NCBI GenBank assembly: GCA_000158135.1
Contig: DS999531.1
Span: forward strand, 2,657,033-2,704,066
Length of the DNA stretch: 47,034 bases
Source of the DNA: Rhodobacteraceae bacterium KLH11
GTDB lineage: Bacteria > Pseudomonadota > Alphaproteobacteria > Rhodobacterales > Rhodobacteraceae
Reading direction: 5' to 3'
The translations under genes and the position numbers were made by a program. The notes beneath the pieces are model-generated. The model worked only from the letters and a program-made list of their open reading frames with translations, had not been told where the DNA came from and ran no database searches. This document shows, piece after piece, positions 1 through 11,425 of this stretch. Numbering within the stretch: position 1 is the first letter of the stretch; the number at the start of each line of letters is the position of its first letter.

Positions 1-26
1 TTGGGAAAAGATGAAGGGGCAGGATT

Positions 27-1052
27 GTGAAGAAGATCAATCTGGCTTTGCAGGGTGGTGGTGCGCATGGTGCCTTTACCTGGGGTGTTTTGGATCGTTT
101 TCTGGATGAGGATGATATCGAGGTTGCCGCGATTACGGGCACCTCGGCCGGGGCGCTGAACGGGGCGGCTTTCAAGTCGGGCATGGTGCGGGACGGGCGT
201 GCAGGCGCGCGGGCCAATCTGGATGGGCTCTGGGCGCGGATGGGGGCTGTGGGTGACATGTGTCTGGCCAACTGGATGCAGGCTATTGAACCGGCCCGGA
301 TTGCGCAGGCGATGGAATATTCTTTGCCGTTTTCCGCAGGCGATGCGTGGTCGCGGCTTGTCTCGCCCTATGCCTATGGCCCGTTTTATCAAAACCCGCT
401 GGAGGCGGTGGTGGAGCGGTTCAATTTTGATGAGATATGTGCCGATGAGGGCCCGCGTTTGTTTGTTTGCGCAACTTGCGTGCGCAGCGGCAAGATCAGG
501 GTGTTTACCGGCGCAGAGCTTTCGACGGATGCGATTCTGGCGTCGGCCTGTCTGCCCAATCTGTTTCAGGCGGTTGAGATTTTTGACCCCGGGTCGGGCC
601 GGACCGAGGCATATTGGGATGGTGGGTACACGGGAAACCCGGCGCTTTACCCCTTGTTTAATGGTGATTTGCCTGACGATGTGGTGATCGTGAACATCAA
701 TCCGCTGGAGCGGGATGAGGTGCCGAAAACCCCGCAGCAGATCCAGAACAGGATCAACGAGATCAGTTTCAACTCTTCCCTGTTTCGCGAGTTGCGGGCG
801 ATCAGCTTTGTTCAGCGCCTGCTGGCCGAAGGCAAGTTAAAGGCTGGTGAGATGAGCCGCGTTCTGGTGCATATGATCGCCGATGATGACTTGATGAATG
901 ACCTGTCGGTGGCAACCAAGACTGTTCCCAATCCGGTCATCCTGCACAAGCTGAAAGCGGCCGGACGCAAGGCGGCGGATCGGTTTTTGGGGGACCACAA
1001 GGCCGATCTGGGTCAGCGCAGCACGGTGAACCTGCCGGAGATGTTTGGTTAG
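27..1052 (+). CDS. Patatin-like phospholipase family protein
   Basis: Predicted serine lipid acyl hydrolase of the patatin family, 341 residues. Visible motifs are the glycine-rich oxyanion-hole stretch GGGAHG near residues 10-15, the nucleophile elbow GTSAG with Ser40, and the DGG motif with Asp198, so the Ser-Asp dyad is complete. There is no signal peptide, so it is probably cytoplasmic or at the inner face of the membrane. The start is a GTG at 27 behind a purine-rich ribosome site. An upstream frame running in from the window edge stops with TGA at 28-30, which would give a GTGA overlap with a preceding gene; the nine codons visible are too few to confirm this. The lipid substrate cannot be read from sequence. 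Confidence 0.9.
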   Translation: MKKINLALQGGGAHGAFTWGVLDRFLDEDDIEVAAITGTSAGALNGAAFKSGMVRDGRAGARANLDGLWARMGAVGDMCLANWMQAIEPARIAQAMEYSLPFSAGDAWSRLVSPYAYGPFYQNPLEAVVERFNFDEICADEGPRLFVCATCVRSGKIRVFTGAELSTDAILASACLPNLFQAVEIFDPGSGRTEAYWDGGYTGNPALYPLFNGDLPDDVVIVNINPLERDEVPKTPQQIQNRINEISFNSSLFRELRAISFVQRLLAEGKLKAGEMSRVLVHMIADDDLMNDLSVATKTVPNPVILHKLKAAGRKAADRFLGDHKADLGQRSTVNLPEMFG

Positions 1053-1730
1053 CTATTCTGGCGGCTGGGTCGGGTTTTTTTCGTTCGGATAAACAAGCCC
1101 CGCCGAAATCACCAGCTTTGCCGCGTCTTCTATGGACATGTCCAGCAAGATCACGTCTTCGGCCGGGAAGAACAGCAGAAAGCCCGAGGTGGGGTTCGGG
1201 GTTGTGGGGACAAAGATGCTCAGCAATTCGCCGCCGGTTTCGGCGCGTTCGCTGACCTCTCCGCGGGCTGTGGTCGAGACAAAGCCGATCGCCCAGATGC
1301 CGCGGCGCGGGTATTGGATCAGGCAGGCTTTCTCGAAAGAGCGCTCGGTCTGGGCAAAGACCGTTTCCGAGATTTGCTTGATCCCGGAATAGACAGAGCG
1401 GACGACAGGCATCCGGCCCACGAGGCTTTCGGCGAAATGGATCAGCGAACGGCCGAGGATGCCTTTGGCGATCCAGCCGACGATGACCGTGAAGAGCAGG
1501 AAGATGACGACGCCCACGCCGCGCAGGTTGATGCCGACATATTCAGAGGGCTGGAACCTTTGCGGGATCAACGGCAGCACGGCGCTGTCGATCCAGCCGA
1601 CCACGGACCAGATCAGCCATATGGTCAGCCAGACGGGCGCGATGACGACAATGCCCGTCAGAAATGAGGCGCGCAGCCGGGACAACAGGCCCGGTCGGCG
1701 GTGAGGTTCTTCGTCAAACGGCGTATTCAT
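1053..1730 (-). CDS. DUF502 family inner membrane protein
   Basis: Conserved membrane protein of the DUF502 family (COG2928), about 225 residues, with two predicted membrane segments near residues 20-45 and 68-92 and a soluble C-terminal half. Family-typical stretches include GRMPVVRSVYSGIKQI and FVPTTPNPTSGFLLFFP. Its biochemical role is unknown. I chose ATG 1730 over the adjoining GTG 1733 because the AGGA ribosome site is better spaced. The stop codon abuts the stop of the convergent patatin gene with no gap. It lies 67 bases behind psuG on the same strand and may be read with it. Confidence 0.88.
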   Translation of the reverse strand: MNTPFDEEPHRRPGLLSRLRASFLTGIVVIAPVWLTIWLIWSVVGWIDSAVLPLIPQRFQPSEYVGINLRGVGVVIFLLFTVIVGWIAKGILGRSLIHFAESLVGRMPVVRSVYSGIKQISETVFAQTERSFEKACLIQYPRRGIWAIGFVSTTARGEVSERAETGGELLSIFVPTTPNPTSGFLLFFPAEDVILLDMSIEDAAKLVISAGLVYPNEKNPTQPPE

Positions 1731-1797
1731 CACGGTCCTGAGTGGTTTGCCGGGTTAGTTAAGCAGTCAGGCGCTTTGGTACAATAGGGATGTGTGC

Positions 1798-2709
1798 TCA
1801 CGCCAGTGCAGAGACTGAGCGTGCGATCGCTGCGGCCAGCCGGGCGTTGTTGCGCACCAGCGCGATATTGGCCCGCAGCGAGCGGCCTTCGGTTCGTTCA
1901 AAGATGCGTTGCAGCAGATAGGGCGTGACCGCTTTGCCTGTGATCCGGTGAGCATCCGCGTCAGCCTGCGCCGACGCGATGATCGGGGCCAGTTCATCGG
2001 CTGGTATCTGATCGGTGGACGGGATCGGATTGGCAATCAGCTGGCCGCCGGGCAGATCCAGCGCGCGGCGGGTGGCGTGGGCCCTGGCGATAGCCTCGGC
2101 GCTGTCCATGCGAAGAGGGGCGGGGTAAGGTGATCTGGCGGACCAGAAAGCCGGGAACTCGTCTTGTCCATAGGCGATCACAGGGACGCCCAGAGTTTCA
2201 AGAACCTCAAGCGTTTTGGCCAGATCAAGGATTGCCTTGGCACCGGCTGCCACGACTGTGACAGGTGTTTGTGCCAATTCATGAAGATCAGCTGAAATAT
2301 CGAACGAGGTTTCCGCCCCTTGATGCACACCGCCGATGCCACCGGTGGCAAAGACTTCGATGCCCGCGTAATGCGCTGCGATCATGGTGGCTGCAACGGT
2401 GGTCGCACCAGTACCGCCGGTCGAGATACAGGCGGCAATATCCGCGCGCGAGATTTTGGCGACGCCTTGCGCCTGACCCAGTGCCTGAAGCTGGTTGGCT
2501 TCAAGCCCGACATGCAGCTTGCCCTCGATCACGGCCATGGTGGCGGGAACCGCACCCGCATCGCGGATGTCCTGTTCCACCTGCGTGGCAACCTCGATGT
2601 TCTGGGGGTAGGGCATGCCATGGGTAATTATGGTGCTTTCCAGCGCGACAACGGGTTGGCTTGCCTCTTTGGCGGCGCGCACTTCGGCAGAGTACTTGAG
2701 GTCGATCAC
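1798..2709 (-). CDS. psuG: Pseudouridine-5'-phosphate glycosidase
   Basis: Splits pseudouridine 5'-phosphate into uracil and ribose 5-phosphate, the second step in pseudouridine breakdown. The 303-residue length fits the family. The N-terminal VALESTIITHGMPYPQN, the central STGGTGATTVAAT and FATGGIGGVHQGAE stretches, and VPVIAYGQDEFPAF are all characteristic. The start is a GTG whose first bases overlap the psuK stop (GTGA), so the two genes are translationally coupled. With psuK this makes a complete two-gene salvage unit. No transporter or regulator of pseudouridine is next to it. Confidence 0.95.
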   Translation of the reverse strand: MIDLKYSAEVRAAKEASQPVVALESTIITHGMPYPQNIEVATQVEQDIRDAGAVPATMAVIEGKLHVGLEANQLQALGQAQGVAKISRADIAACISTGGTGATTVAATMIAAHYAGIEVFATGGIGGVHQGAETSFDISADLHELAQTPVTVVAAGAKAILDLAKTLEVLETLGVPVIAYGQDEFPAFWSARSPYPAPLRMDSAEAIARAHATRRALDLPGGQLIANPIPSTDQIPADELAPIIASAQADADAHRITGKAVTPYLLQRIFERTEGRSLRANIALVRNNARLAAAIARSVSALA

Positions 2710-3611
2710 AGTGGGGTTTCTCCGGAAACATAGGTGGCGGCGGCTTGCAGGGCACGGCTGAGGGCCTCGGCGTTTGAGGCCCCATCGGCCTCGGACGCGA
2801 TATGTGCCGCCATGAAAGTATCGCCTGCACCCGTCACGCGTGTGACAAGTACGGCCGGGGGCGTTTGGGTCAGGATATCGTCTGCGCGACCCACGGTGGC
2901 GGAATGGCCACCATCCGTGACCAGCACCCGCAGCGCGCCGCGATCCAGCAGGCCTTTGGCGGCGGATTCGGAATCGCTAAATTCGCGCTGGCACAAAAGG
3001 CCGGCTTCTTCGAGATTTACATAAAGCGTCGCGCGGGCGTGTTTGAGGAAGGGCAAAAGCCGCTCGGCCTTGCCGGGTGAGGCCGGGGCGACGCGCAGAT
3101 CGGCACGGGCAAAGGCCGGGCTTTGGGCGATTTTCTCCAGCAGGTCCAGCGTCAGGTTGCCATCCAGCGCGATGGGGCCTGCGAAAGGTGTGCCCTCAGA
3201 ACCCAGCGGGCCGTGCATCAGGGGGTGCAGGATTTTGGCCCCCGCGGCCTCAAGCGAGTGCGCATCCGCAATGGCCGCGATCAGCCCATTCGCACCCTCA
3301 ACCGCCATATACCGGTCGGTGGGCAGATCCTGCGAGCGGTAGATATGATCCGTGATCATGCCCAGACGGGCGCAGGCACTGACCAGCTCATCCCCCTCCG
3401 GGTCGCGGCCAATCGCGGTCAGCAAGGTGGGGGTCATCCCAAACCGCGCCAGTGTCATGGCGATATTCATGGCCACACCGCCGGGCAGGCGGGTGATCCG
3501 CCCCGGCACATCGGATCCCTGCCGCATGGCACTGGCCGAGCGCCCGATCACGTCCCACAGGACCGATCCGATGCACAGGATTTCGCTGGATTTTGTCATG
3601 CCTCGTGTCAT
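2706..3611 (-). CDS. psuK: PfkB-family kinase, probable pseudouridine kinase
   Basis: Ribokinase/PfkB-fold sugar kinase, about 301 residues. It has the N-terminal PfkB signature (GGVAMNIAMTLARFG) and the C-terminal ATP and anion-hole motif VTGAGDTFMAAHIA, with the GAGD catalytic aspartate. Position and overlap with psuG indicate pseudouridine as substrate, giving the phosphate that PsuG cleaves. The longest frame opens with a TTG at 3635. ATG 3611 (GGGGC six bases upstream) or ATG 3599 is more credible, and I give 3611. PfkB proteins are promiscuous, so the substrate is inferred from context. Confidence 0.88.
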   Translation of the reverse strand: MTRGMTKSSEILCIGSVLWDVIGRSASAMRQGSDVPGRITRLPGGVAMNIAMTLARFGMTPTLLTAIGRDPEGDELVSACARLGMITDHIYRSQDLPTDRYMAVEGANGLIAAIADAHSLEAAGAKILHPLMHGPLGSEGTPFAGPIALDGNLTLDLLEKIAQSPAFARADLRVAPASPGKAERLLPFLKHARATLYVNLEEAGLLCQREFSDSESAAKGLLDRGALRVLVTDGGHSATVGRADDILTQTPPAVLVTRVTGAGDTFMAAHIASEADGASNAEALSRALQAAATYVSGETPL

Positions 3612-3645
3612 GCCGCAGCCCCGCGATGGGCGCAAGGGATAACGC

Positions 3646-4263
3646 TTACATCGCGCTGGTCAGGGCTTTCAGGGTGGCCAGCGGGTCATCCTGTGACCAG
3701 ATTTCATCCCCGATGCCGAAGAAATCGGTGCAAGGCGCAAGGGTGTGGATCAAATCCGGCGTCAGGCCGCCTTCGGCGACAACCGGCACCTCGATCATTT
3801 CGGACCACCACTGGAACAAATCCTGCCCGGCAGTGGTGCCGTCACCCAGTGCAGAGGTGCCGACCGGGCCAAAGGCGATATAGTCAGCGCCCGTTTCGCC
3901 CGCTGTCATGCCGTCGTGGCTGGAGGCGCCGCAGAAACTGCCGACAACCGCATCTGCCCCCAGTTCCTTGCGTGCGGCGCGCACGGATCGGGCGGCGTCG
4001 TCCAGATGCACTCCATCCAGCCCCAGCCGCTGTGCCAGCATCACGTGGTTCGAGATAACGATCGCCACGTCGCGCGCGTGGGCGACCTCGCGGCAGGCAT
4101 CGGCGGCGCGGGCGATCATGTCTTCGTCCTGACCCGCAAGCGCCAGCCGGATACAGGCGATTTCGGCCCCGTCGAGCACACGGCCCAACTGATCGGGAAA
4201 GCTGCTGAGCGCAATGGTCGGGGGCGTAATCAGGTAGATCTGCGGCTGCTCGGGGGTGTCCAT
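3646..4263 (-). CDS. ThiE-like (thiamine phosphate synthase family) protein, diverged
   Basis: TIM-barrel protein of the thiamine phosphate synthase/TenI family, about 205 residues from ATG 4263, which has AAGGAC seven bases upstream; the longer frame to 4323 lacks this. The fold is recognisable from YLITPPT, DGVHLDD, GADYIAFGPVG and VPVVAEGGLT. Residues expected of a working ThiE are altered: the usual QxRxK pyrimidine-phosphate segment reads CIRLALAG, and the TxTK stretch after FGPV reads GTSALGDG. It stands alone, away from other thi genes and with no THI-box. It may act on another substrate or be a weak ThiE. It ends 34 bases before psuK on the same strand. Confidence 0.75.
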   Translation of the reverse strand: MDTPEQPQIYLITPPTIALSSFPDQLGRVLDGAEIACIRLALAGQDEDMIARAADACREVAHARDVAIVISNHVMLAQRLGLDGVHLDDAARSVRAARKELGADAVVGSFCGASSHDGMTAGETGADYIAFGPVGTSALGDGTTAGQDLFQWWSEMIEVPVVAEGGLTPDLIHTLAPCTDFFGIGDEIWSQDDPLATLKALTSAM

Positions 4264-4343
4264 GGCGCGTCCTTCGGCTTTGTCGTCTTGGGCGCGGTTT
4301 AACGGATTGCGCGGGGGAAGCAAACTTTTTGCCTGCCGGGCGC

Positions 4344-4359
4344 GTATTTGGGACCAGAA
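4344..4359 (+). repeat. Copy 1 of a short dispersed sequence, GTATTTGGGAMCAGAA
   Basis: These 16 bases match 45333-45348 with a single difference (C for A). Both copies lie between genes, next to short inverted repeats: here CCTGCC at 4332-4337 faces GGCAGG at 4362-4367. Two copies in 47 kb could be remnants of a dispersed intergenic element. Confidence 0.4.
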
Positions 4360-4373
4360 CAGGCAGGGGCGGC

Positions 4374-4401
4374 TTGCCCTTGGCCTATGTCGCGATTAGA
4401 G
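4374..4401 (+). promoter_or_regulatory. Candidate promoter of trmJ
   Basis: TTGCCC at 4374-4379 and TTAGAG at 4396-4401 are separated by 16 bases, and the -10 lies 24 bases before the trmJ ATG. The same layout (TTGCC[A/C], 16 bases, TTAG) occurs ahead of the radical SAM gene at 27036 and pdxH at 46817. Identified by eye only. Confidence 0.4.
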
Positions 4402-4425
4402 CGGGCAGAGTTTTCGGAGTAAGCC

Positions 4426-5169
4426 ATGCCCAGCGATACGTCCCAACCTTCCTTTGTGCTTGTGCGCCCGCAGATGGGTGAAAACATCGGTGCTGCGGCG
4501 CGGGCGATGTGGAATTTCGGTCTGGACCGGATGCGGATCGTAGCCCCCCGGGATGGATGGCCAAACCCCAAAGCGGTGGCCATGTCCAGTGGTGCGGGGC
4601 GGCTGCTGGACGAAGCGCAGCTGTTTGACGATCTGGGGCGCGCGCTGGCCGACAGCACATATGTCTTTGCCACCACGGCGCGGCAGCGCGGGTTGACCAA
4701 GCCGGTCTACAGCCCCGAAAAGGCCATGCAGATCGCTGCTGAGAAAGTAGCAGCGGGCGAAAAGGTCTCGGTTCTCTTCGGTCCTGAACGGGCAGGGCTT
4801 GAGAATGAAGACATCGCCAAGGCCAACGCTATCATCTCGGTCCCGGTAAACCCCGAATATGCGTCGTTGAACCTGGGCCAGTGTGTGCTGCTGACGGCGT
4901 ATGAATGGATGCGCCAGACCGGAGAAGTGGTGCATGAGGCGACCGATCTGGGCAAAGGTGACTGGGCCACAGGCATCGAGGTCGAGAAACTGGTCGAACA
5001 CTATGAAGACCGGCTGGAAGAAGCCGGGTTCTTTTACCCCCCGGAAAAGGCCGAGGGGATGAAGGTGAACCTGCGCAATCTGTGGTCGCGGATGCGCATG
5101 ACGCGGGCAGATGTGCAGATGCTCCACGGGGTGATGCGTCAGATGGTCCGCTGGAAGGAGAAGGGCTGA
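4426..5169 (+). CDS. trmJ: tRNA (cytidine/uridine-2'-O-)-methyltransferase TrmJ
   Basis: SpoU/SPOUT-class RNA methyltransferase, 247 residues, expected to 2'-O-methylate position 32 of the anticodon loop in certain tRNAs using S-adenosylmethionine. Family motifs are visible: motif 1 QMGENIGAAARAMWNFG (residues 16-32, with the conserved Asn20), motif 2 VLFGPERAGL (117-125) and motif 3 SLNLGQCVLL (147-156), which make the trefoil-knot cofactor site. The C-terminal 80 residues are the helical extension typical of TrmJ. A 62-base gap separates it from ctaA, so the two may share a transcript. Confidence 0.93.
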   Translation: MPSDTSQPSFVLVRPQMGENIGAAARAMWNFGLDRMRIVAPRDGWPNPKAVAMSSGAGRLLDEAQLFDDLGRALADSTYVFATTARQRGLTKPVYSPEKAMQIAAEKVAAGEKVSVLFGPERAGLENEDIAKANAIISVPVNPEYASLNLGQCVLLTAYEWMRQTGEVVHEATDLGKGDWATGIEVEKLVEHYEDRLEEAGFFYPPEKAEGMKVNLRNLWSRMRMTRADVQMLHGVMRQMVRWKEKG

Positions 5170-5231
5170 GGCTGGACCTCTGCCAGCGCAAGCCCTAGCT
5201 TTCGACGAAATCCAAGGCACATGAGGACAGC

Positions 5232-6377
5232 ATGAGCGGCAAGCGCAGCATCTTCGAAGACGTCTCAGACAACGAAAAGCAGGACAATGTTCAACCCGGG
5301 ATGATAGACCGGGGGCGCGGTGGGGCGCGGCAGGCGATCCGGCTTTGGCTGATGGTGCTGTTTGCACTGGTCGTGGTGATGATCGCAGTCGGAGGGTTGA
5401 CGCGCCTGACCGACAGTGGCCTGTCGATCACCGAATGGCGACCCGTAACCGGGGCCCTCCCGCCGATGACCGAGGCGGATTGGCAGGCCGAGTTCGACAA
5501 ATACAAACAGATCGACCAGTGGCGCATTCAGAACCAATGGATGGAACTGGACGATTTCAAATCCATCTATTGGTGGGAATGGGGCCACCGTCAGCTTGGC
5601 CGCGTGATCGGGCTGGTCTGGGCCCTTGGGTTTTTTGGCTTTCTGGCGGCGCGTAAAATTCCAACCGGCTGGACCGGAAAGCTGTTGATTCCCGGCCTTC
5701 TGGGCGGGGTACAGGGCGCTGTCGGCTGGTGGATGGTTGCGTCAGGCGTCACTCAGGGTGAGGGGATGACCGCTGTTGCCAGCTATCGGCTGGCCATCCA
5801 TCTGGGGCTGGCTTTCGTGATCCTGGGCTTTCTGGCGTGGTACATCTTTGAACTGGCACGGGACGAGCGCGACCTGATGCAAGCCAGACGGGCAAAAGAG
5901 ACCAAATTGTTCTCGCTTTCGACCGGCTTGTTGCATTTCACCTTTTTGCAAATACTCATTGGCGCGATGGTTGCCGGGATCGATGCCGGTCGCTCTTATA
6001 CCGACTGGCCGCTGATCGGCGGGCAGCTGCTGCCGCCAGACGCCACCGCGCTTGACCCGATCTGGCGTAATTTCTTCGAAAGCCCCGGTCTGGTGCAGTT
6101 CATCCACCGCTGCGTCGGCTATCTGTTGTTCATCTTCGCAGTTATCGTCTGGCGCCGTGGCGGAACCAGTGCGCATCCGCAAACCCGTTTTACCTTCAAC
6201 GCCGTGTTTGCCGCCCTGTCCTTTCAGATCATCATCGGCATCCTGACCGTTCTTTATGGGGCGCCCTGGCAGATCGCGATTTTCCATCAGTTCATGGCCG
6301 TTATTGTCTGGACCCTGATCCTGCGCGCCCGGTTCCTGACGGCCTATCCAATAGCAACCTCGATCCGGGGAGCCTGA
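5232..6377 (+). CDS. ctaA: Heme A synthase (COX15/CtaA)
   Basis: Membrane enzyme that oxidises the C8 methyl of heme O to the formyl group of heme A, needed for aa3-type cytochrome oxidase. 381 residues with about eight membrane spans, matching the long alphaproteobacterial/mitochondrial COX15 type. The four heme-ligand histidines are in place: His119 (WEWGHRQLGR), His190 (RLAIHLGLA), His292 (FIHRCVGYL) and His352 (IFHQFMAV). The early loop GGLTRLTDSGLSITEWRP is diagnostic. No other cytochrome oxidase assembly gene (ctaB, ctaG) is in the window. It ends one base before the carboxypeptidase start, so the two are probably cotranscribed. Confidence 0.95.
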   Translation: MSGKRSIFEDVSDNEKQDNVQPGMIDRGRGGARQAIRLWLMVLFALVVVMIAVGGLTRLTDSGLSITEWRPVTGALPPMTEADWQAEFDKYKQIDQWRIQNQWMELDDFKSIYWWEWGHRQLGRVIGLVWALGFFGFLAARKIPTGWTGKLLIPGLLGGVQGAVGWWMVASGVTQGEGMTAVASYRLAIHLGLAFVILGFLAWYIFELARDERDLMQARRAKETKLFSLSTGLLHFTFLQILIGAMVAGIDAGRSYTDWPLIGGQLLPPDATALDPIWRNFFESPGLVQFIHRCVGYLLFIFAVIVWRRGGTSAHPQTRFTFNAVFAALSFQIIIGILTVLYGAPWQIAIFHQFMAVIVWTLILRARFLTAYPIATSIRGA

Positions 6378-6378
6378 C

Positions 6379-7848
6379 ATGACCGCATTTGACACTCTCA
6401 TGGCGTTTCAACGCGAAACCTCGGCGCTGGGGCAGATTGCCGGGCGGTTGGGCTGGGATCAGGAAACGGTAATGCCACGCGGGGCCGCGCCGCAACGGGC
6501 CGAGGAAATGGCCGCGATCGAGGCCGTCCTGCACGCCCGCCGCTCGGACCCACGGGTCGCGGACTGGCTGGAGCAAGCCGCGCCGCAGGACGAGGCCGGC
6601 AAGGCACAGCTGCGTGAAATCCGCCGCGCCTATGACCGGGCCGTGAAAGTGCCTGCGGATCTGGCAACGGCGATTGCCCGTGTGACCTCGGCGGCACAGG
6701 GGCAATGGGCGCAGGCGCGGGCGGACGAAGATGTCGCAGCCTTTCTGCCGGTTCTGGAAGAGGTTGTTTCGCTGAAGCGTCAGGAAGGCGAAGCTCTTGC
6801 GCAGGGCGGTGACATCTATGATGCGATGGTCGAGGATTACGAGCCCTACACCACAGGGGATCAGATCGCCGCGATCTTCGATGAAATGCGTCCCCGTCTG
6901 GTTGCCCTGCGTGCTGCCGTTCTGGACCGCCCGGAACCAGCCGCCCTGACGGGTACCTTTGACGAGTTGACCCAGATGCGCCTGTCGCAAAAGCTGGCCT
7001 TGGCGTTTGGATATGATCTGAACAATGGCCGCGTCGACAAAGCCGTACACCCGTTCAGCTCGGGCAGTGGTCTGGACGTGCGCATTACCACCCGCACCAG
7101 CGAATCCGACCCGTTCAATTGCTTCTACTCAACCATTCACGAGGTCGGCCACGCAGCCTATGAGCAAGGCATCGCCCGAGAGTTCCTGCTGACCCCTCTG
7201 GGTCGCGGCGTGTCCATGGGCGTGCACGAAAGCCAAAGTCGGATTTATGAGAACCAGCTGGGCCGGTCGCGCGCGTTCACCGGATGGTTGTTTGAGCAGA
7301 TGACCGGGGCGTTTGGCGATTTCGGGATTGCGGATGCAGACGCGTTTTACGCGACGGTCAACCGGGTCCATAACGGCTATATCCGCACCGAGGCTGATGA
7401 GGTTCAATACAACCTCCACATCATGCTGCGTTTTGATCTCGAACGTGCCCTGATGGCCGGGGATCTGCAGGTCAGCGATCTGGAGGCCGCCTGGAATGAC
7501 CGGTTCAAGGCTGATTTCGGATACGCGGTCGACAAGCCCTCGAACGGGTGCCTGCAGGATGTGCACTGGTCGGTTGGCCTGTTCGGTTATTTCCCGACCT
7601 ATTCGCTGGGCAATGTCTATGCGGGTTGTCTGTATCAGGCACTGCGAAACGCTGTGCCGGGGCTGGATGCACAACTGGCCGCAGGCGACACGTCAGGCGC
7701 GACCGGTTGGCTGCGTGAGAATGTGCAACAGTTCGGAGGTCTCTACGCGCCACGCGAAACGATCGAGCGCGCAAGCGGCGTAGAACCGGGGCCTGCGCCT
7801 CTGCTGAGTTACCTGGAACAAAAATTTGGCGATCTGTACGGTCTTTGA
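6379..7848 (+). CDS. Carboxypeptidase M32 (thermostable carboxypeptidase 1 family)
   Basis: Zinc metallocarboxypeptidase of family M32, 489 residues, predicted to be cytoplasmic and to remove C-terminal amino acids from peptides. The zinc site is HEVGH at residues 254-258, with the third ligand in HESQSR (Glu284). The DPFNCFYSTIHEVGHA and RTEADEVQYNLHIMLRFDLE stretches are typical. The start is two bases from the ctaA stop, so translation is probably linked, although no functional tie to heme A is known. Length and motifs are complete. Confidence 0.94.
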   Translation: MTAFDTLMAFQRETSALGQIAGRLGWDQETVMPRGAAPQRAEEMAAIEAVLHARRSDPRVADWLEQAAPQDEAGKAQLREIRRAYDRAVKVPADLATAIARVTSAAQGQWAQARADEDVAAFLPVLEEVVSLKRQEGEALAQGGDIYDAMVEDYEPYTTGDQIAAIFDEMRPRLVALRAAVLDRPEPAALTGTFDELTQMRLSQKLALAFGYDLNNGRVDKAVHPFSSGSGLDVRITTRTSESDPFNCFYSTIHEVGHAAYEQGIAREFLLTPLGRGVSMGVHESQSRIYENQLGRSRAFTGWLFEQMTGAFGDFGIADADAFYATVNRVHNGYIRTEADEVQYNLHIMLRFDLERALMAGDLQVSDLEAAWNDRFKADFGYAVDKPSNGCLQDVHWSVGLFGYFPTYSLGNVYAGCLYQALRNAVPGLDAQLAAGDTSGATGWLRENVQQFGGLYAPRETIERASGVEPGPAPLLSYLEQKFGDLYGL

Positions 7849-7857
7849 TCCAGTGCT

Positions 7858-8526
7858 TCACAGGTGAGGCGCTGGTATGCCTTCAATGCGCATGGCGACG
7901 GCTGCGAAAAACAATACGCTGCCGGTCAGTACGAAGATATGCCAAATCGTGTTGTGATAGGGCATCCAGTCCAGAAGATAGAATACGACACCGGCGGTAT
8001 ACACGATTCCACCTGCAATCATCAGGATCAGTATGGTTGAAGGCATCTCGGCCAGCATGGGCTGACCGGCCCAGACCGCAGCCCAACCCATGGCTAGATA
8101 TAGCGCCAGCCCGGGCCAGCGAAAGCGCTGAGGGTCTGTCATCTTCATCGCTGTTCCAAGTGTGGCCAATGACCAGAGCCCGATCAACAGCCCCGTTGCA
8201 GGGGCTCCCGACAGCAGGACAAAGGGCGTATATGTGCCTGCAATTTTGGCGTAGATACCCGAGTGATCGAGACGCCGCAAAAGTTCGGACCAGCGGTCAC
8301 TTTCGATCATGTTGTAGAGCGCTGAAAAGCTGAGCATGAACACCAAAGTGATGCCATAAACTGACGCCCCCAGCACAGCCGCCGGATTTGAGCGGTAATA
8401 GATCGTCAGGACAACCAATACCGGAACCGCAATCAAGGCCGAACTGACGCCCAACACATGAACAACCCCGTCGCTGAAACGTTCGGCGCGGCTATAGGCC
8501 GGGCGGATATGTGCAAAAGACTGCAT
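7858..8526 (-). CDS. Hemolysin III / PAQR-family membrane protein
   Basis: Seven-span membrane protein of the HlyIII/YqfA family, about 222 residues from ATG 8526; the longer frame to 8586 needs a TTG start inside poorly conserved sequence. Family residues are visible: VVHVLG near the N-terminus, SALYN, LDHSGIYAKIAGTYTP and HNTIWHIFVLTG, which hold the Ser/His/Asp/His metal-site set of the PAQR superfamily. Despite the name, haemolysis is not established for most members; roles in membrane lipid balance have been proposed. It is convergent with the carboxypeptidase (nine bases between stops) and is cut off from gyrA by the terminator at 8606-8634. Confidence 0.9.
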   Translation of the reverse strand: MQSFAHIRPAYSRAERFSDGVVHVLGVSSALIAVPVLVVLTIYYRSNPAAVLGASVYGITLVFMLSFSALYNMIESDRWSELLRRLDHSGIYAKIAGTYTPFVLLSGAPATGLLIGLWSLATLGTAMKMTDPQRFRWPGLALYLAMGWAAVWAGQPMLAEMPSTILILMIAGGIVYTAGVVFYLLDWMPYHNTIWHIFVLTGSVLFFAAVAMRIEGIPAPHL

Positions 8527-8605
8527 GCCAGTAAACCTAGGCGGCGGTATAATCCCGGGCAAGCGACGCAACCCTGGTCTTGGCAAGATCGTGATCTAAA
8601 ACGAC

Positions 8606-8634
8606 AAAACGCCCGCAGAACGGGCGTTTTTGTT
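8606..8634 (-). terminator. Rho-independent terminator after gyrA (possibly bidirectional)
   Basis: A perfect stem AACGCCCG / CGGGCGTT with a four-base loop is flanked by A-rich sequence on one side and T-rich on the other, so it could act on either strand. It lies 25 bases after the gyrA stop and is best assigned to gyrA, protecting the downstream hemolysin III gene from read-through. Confidence 0.85.
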
Positions 8635-8659
8635 TCATTTATGTTGCGAAATGTGAGGG

Positions 8660-11383
<2,724 letters not shown>

Positions 11384-11425
11384 GTGGACTGCCCGTGTCT
11401 TGTTCTTGATCTATATCTTGTGGAT

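Noticed and set aside
3123..4058. 311-codon open frame opposite psuK and the ThiE-like gene
   Set aside because: Arg/Gln/His-rich antisense frame over two conserved genes.
4264..4425. TPP riboswitch ahead of the ThiE-like gene
   Set aside because: No CTGAGA/THI-box core is present in this gap.
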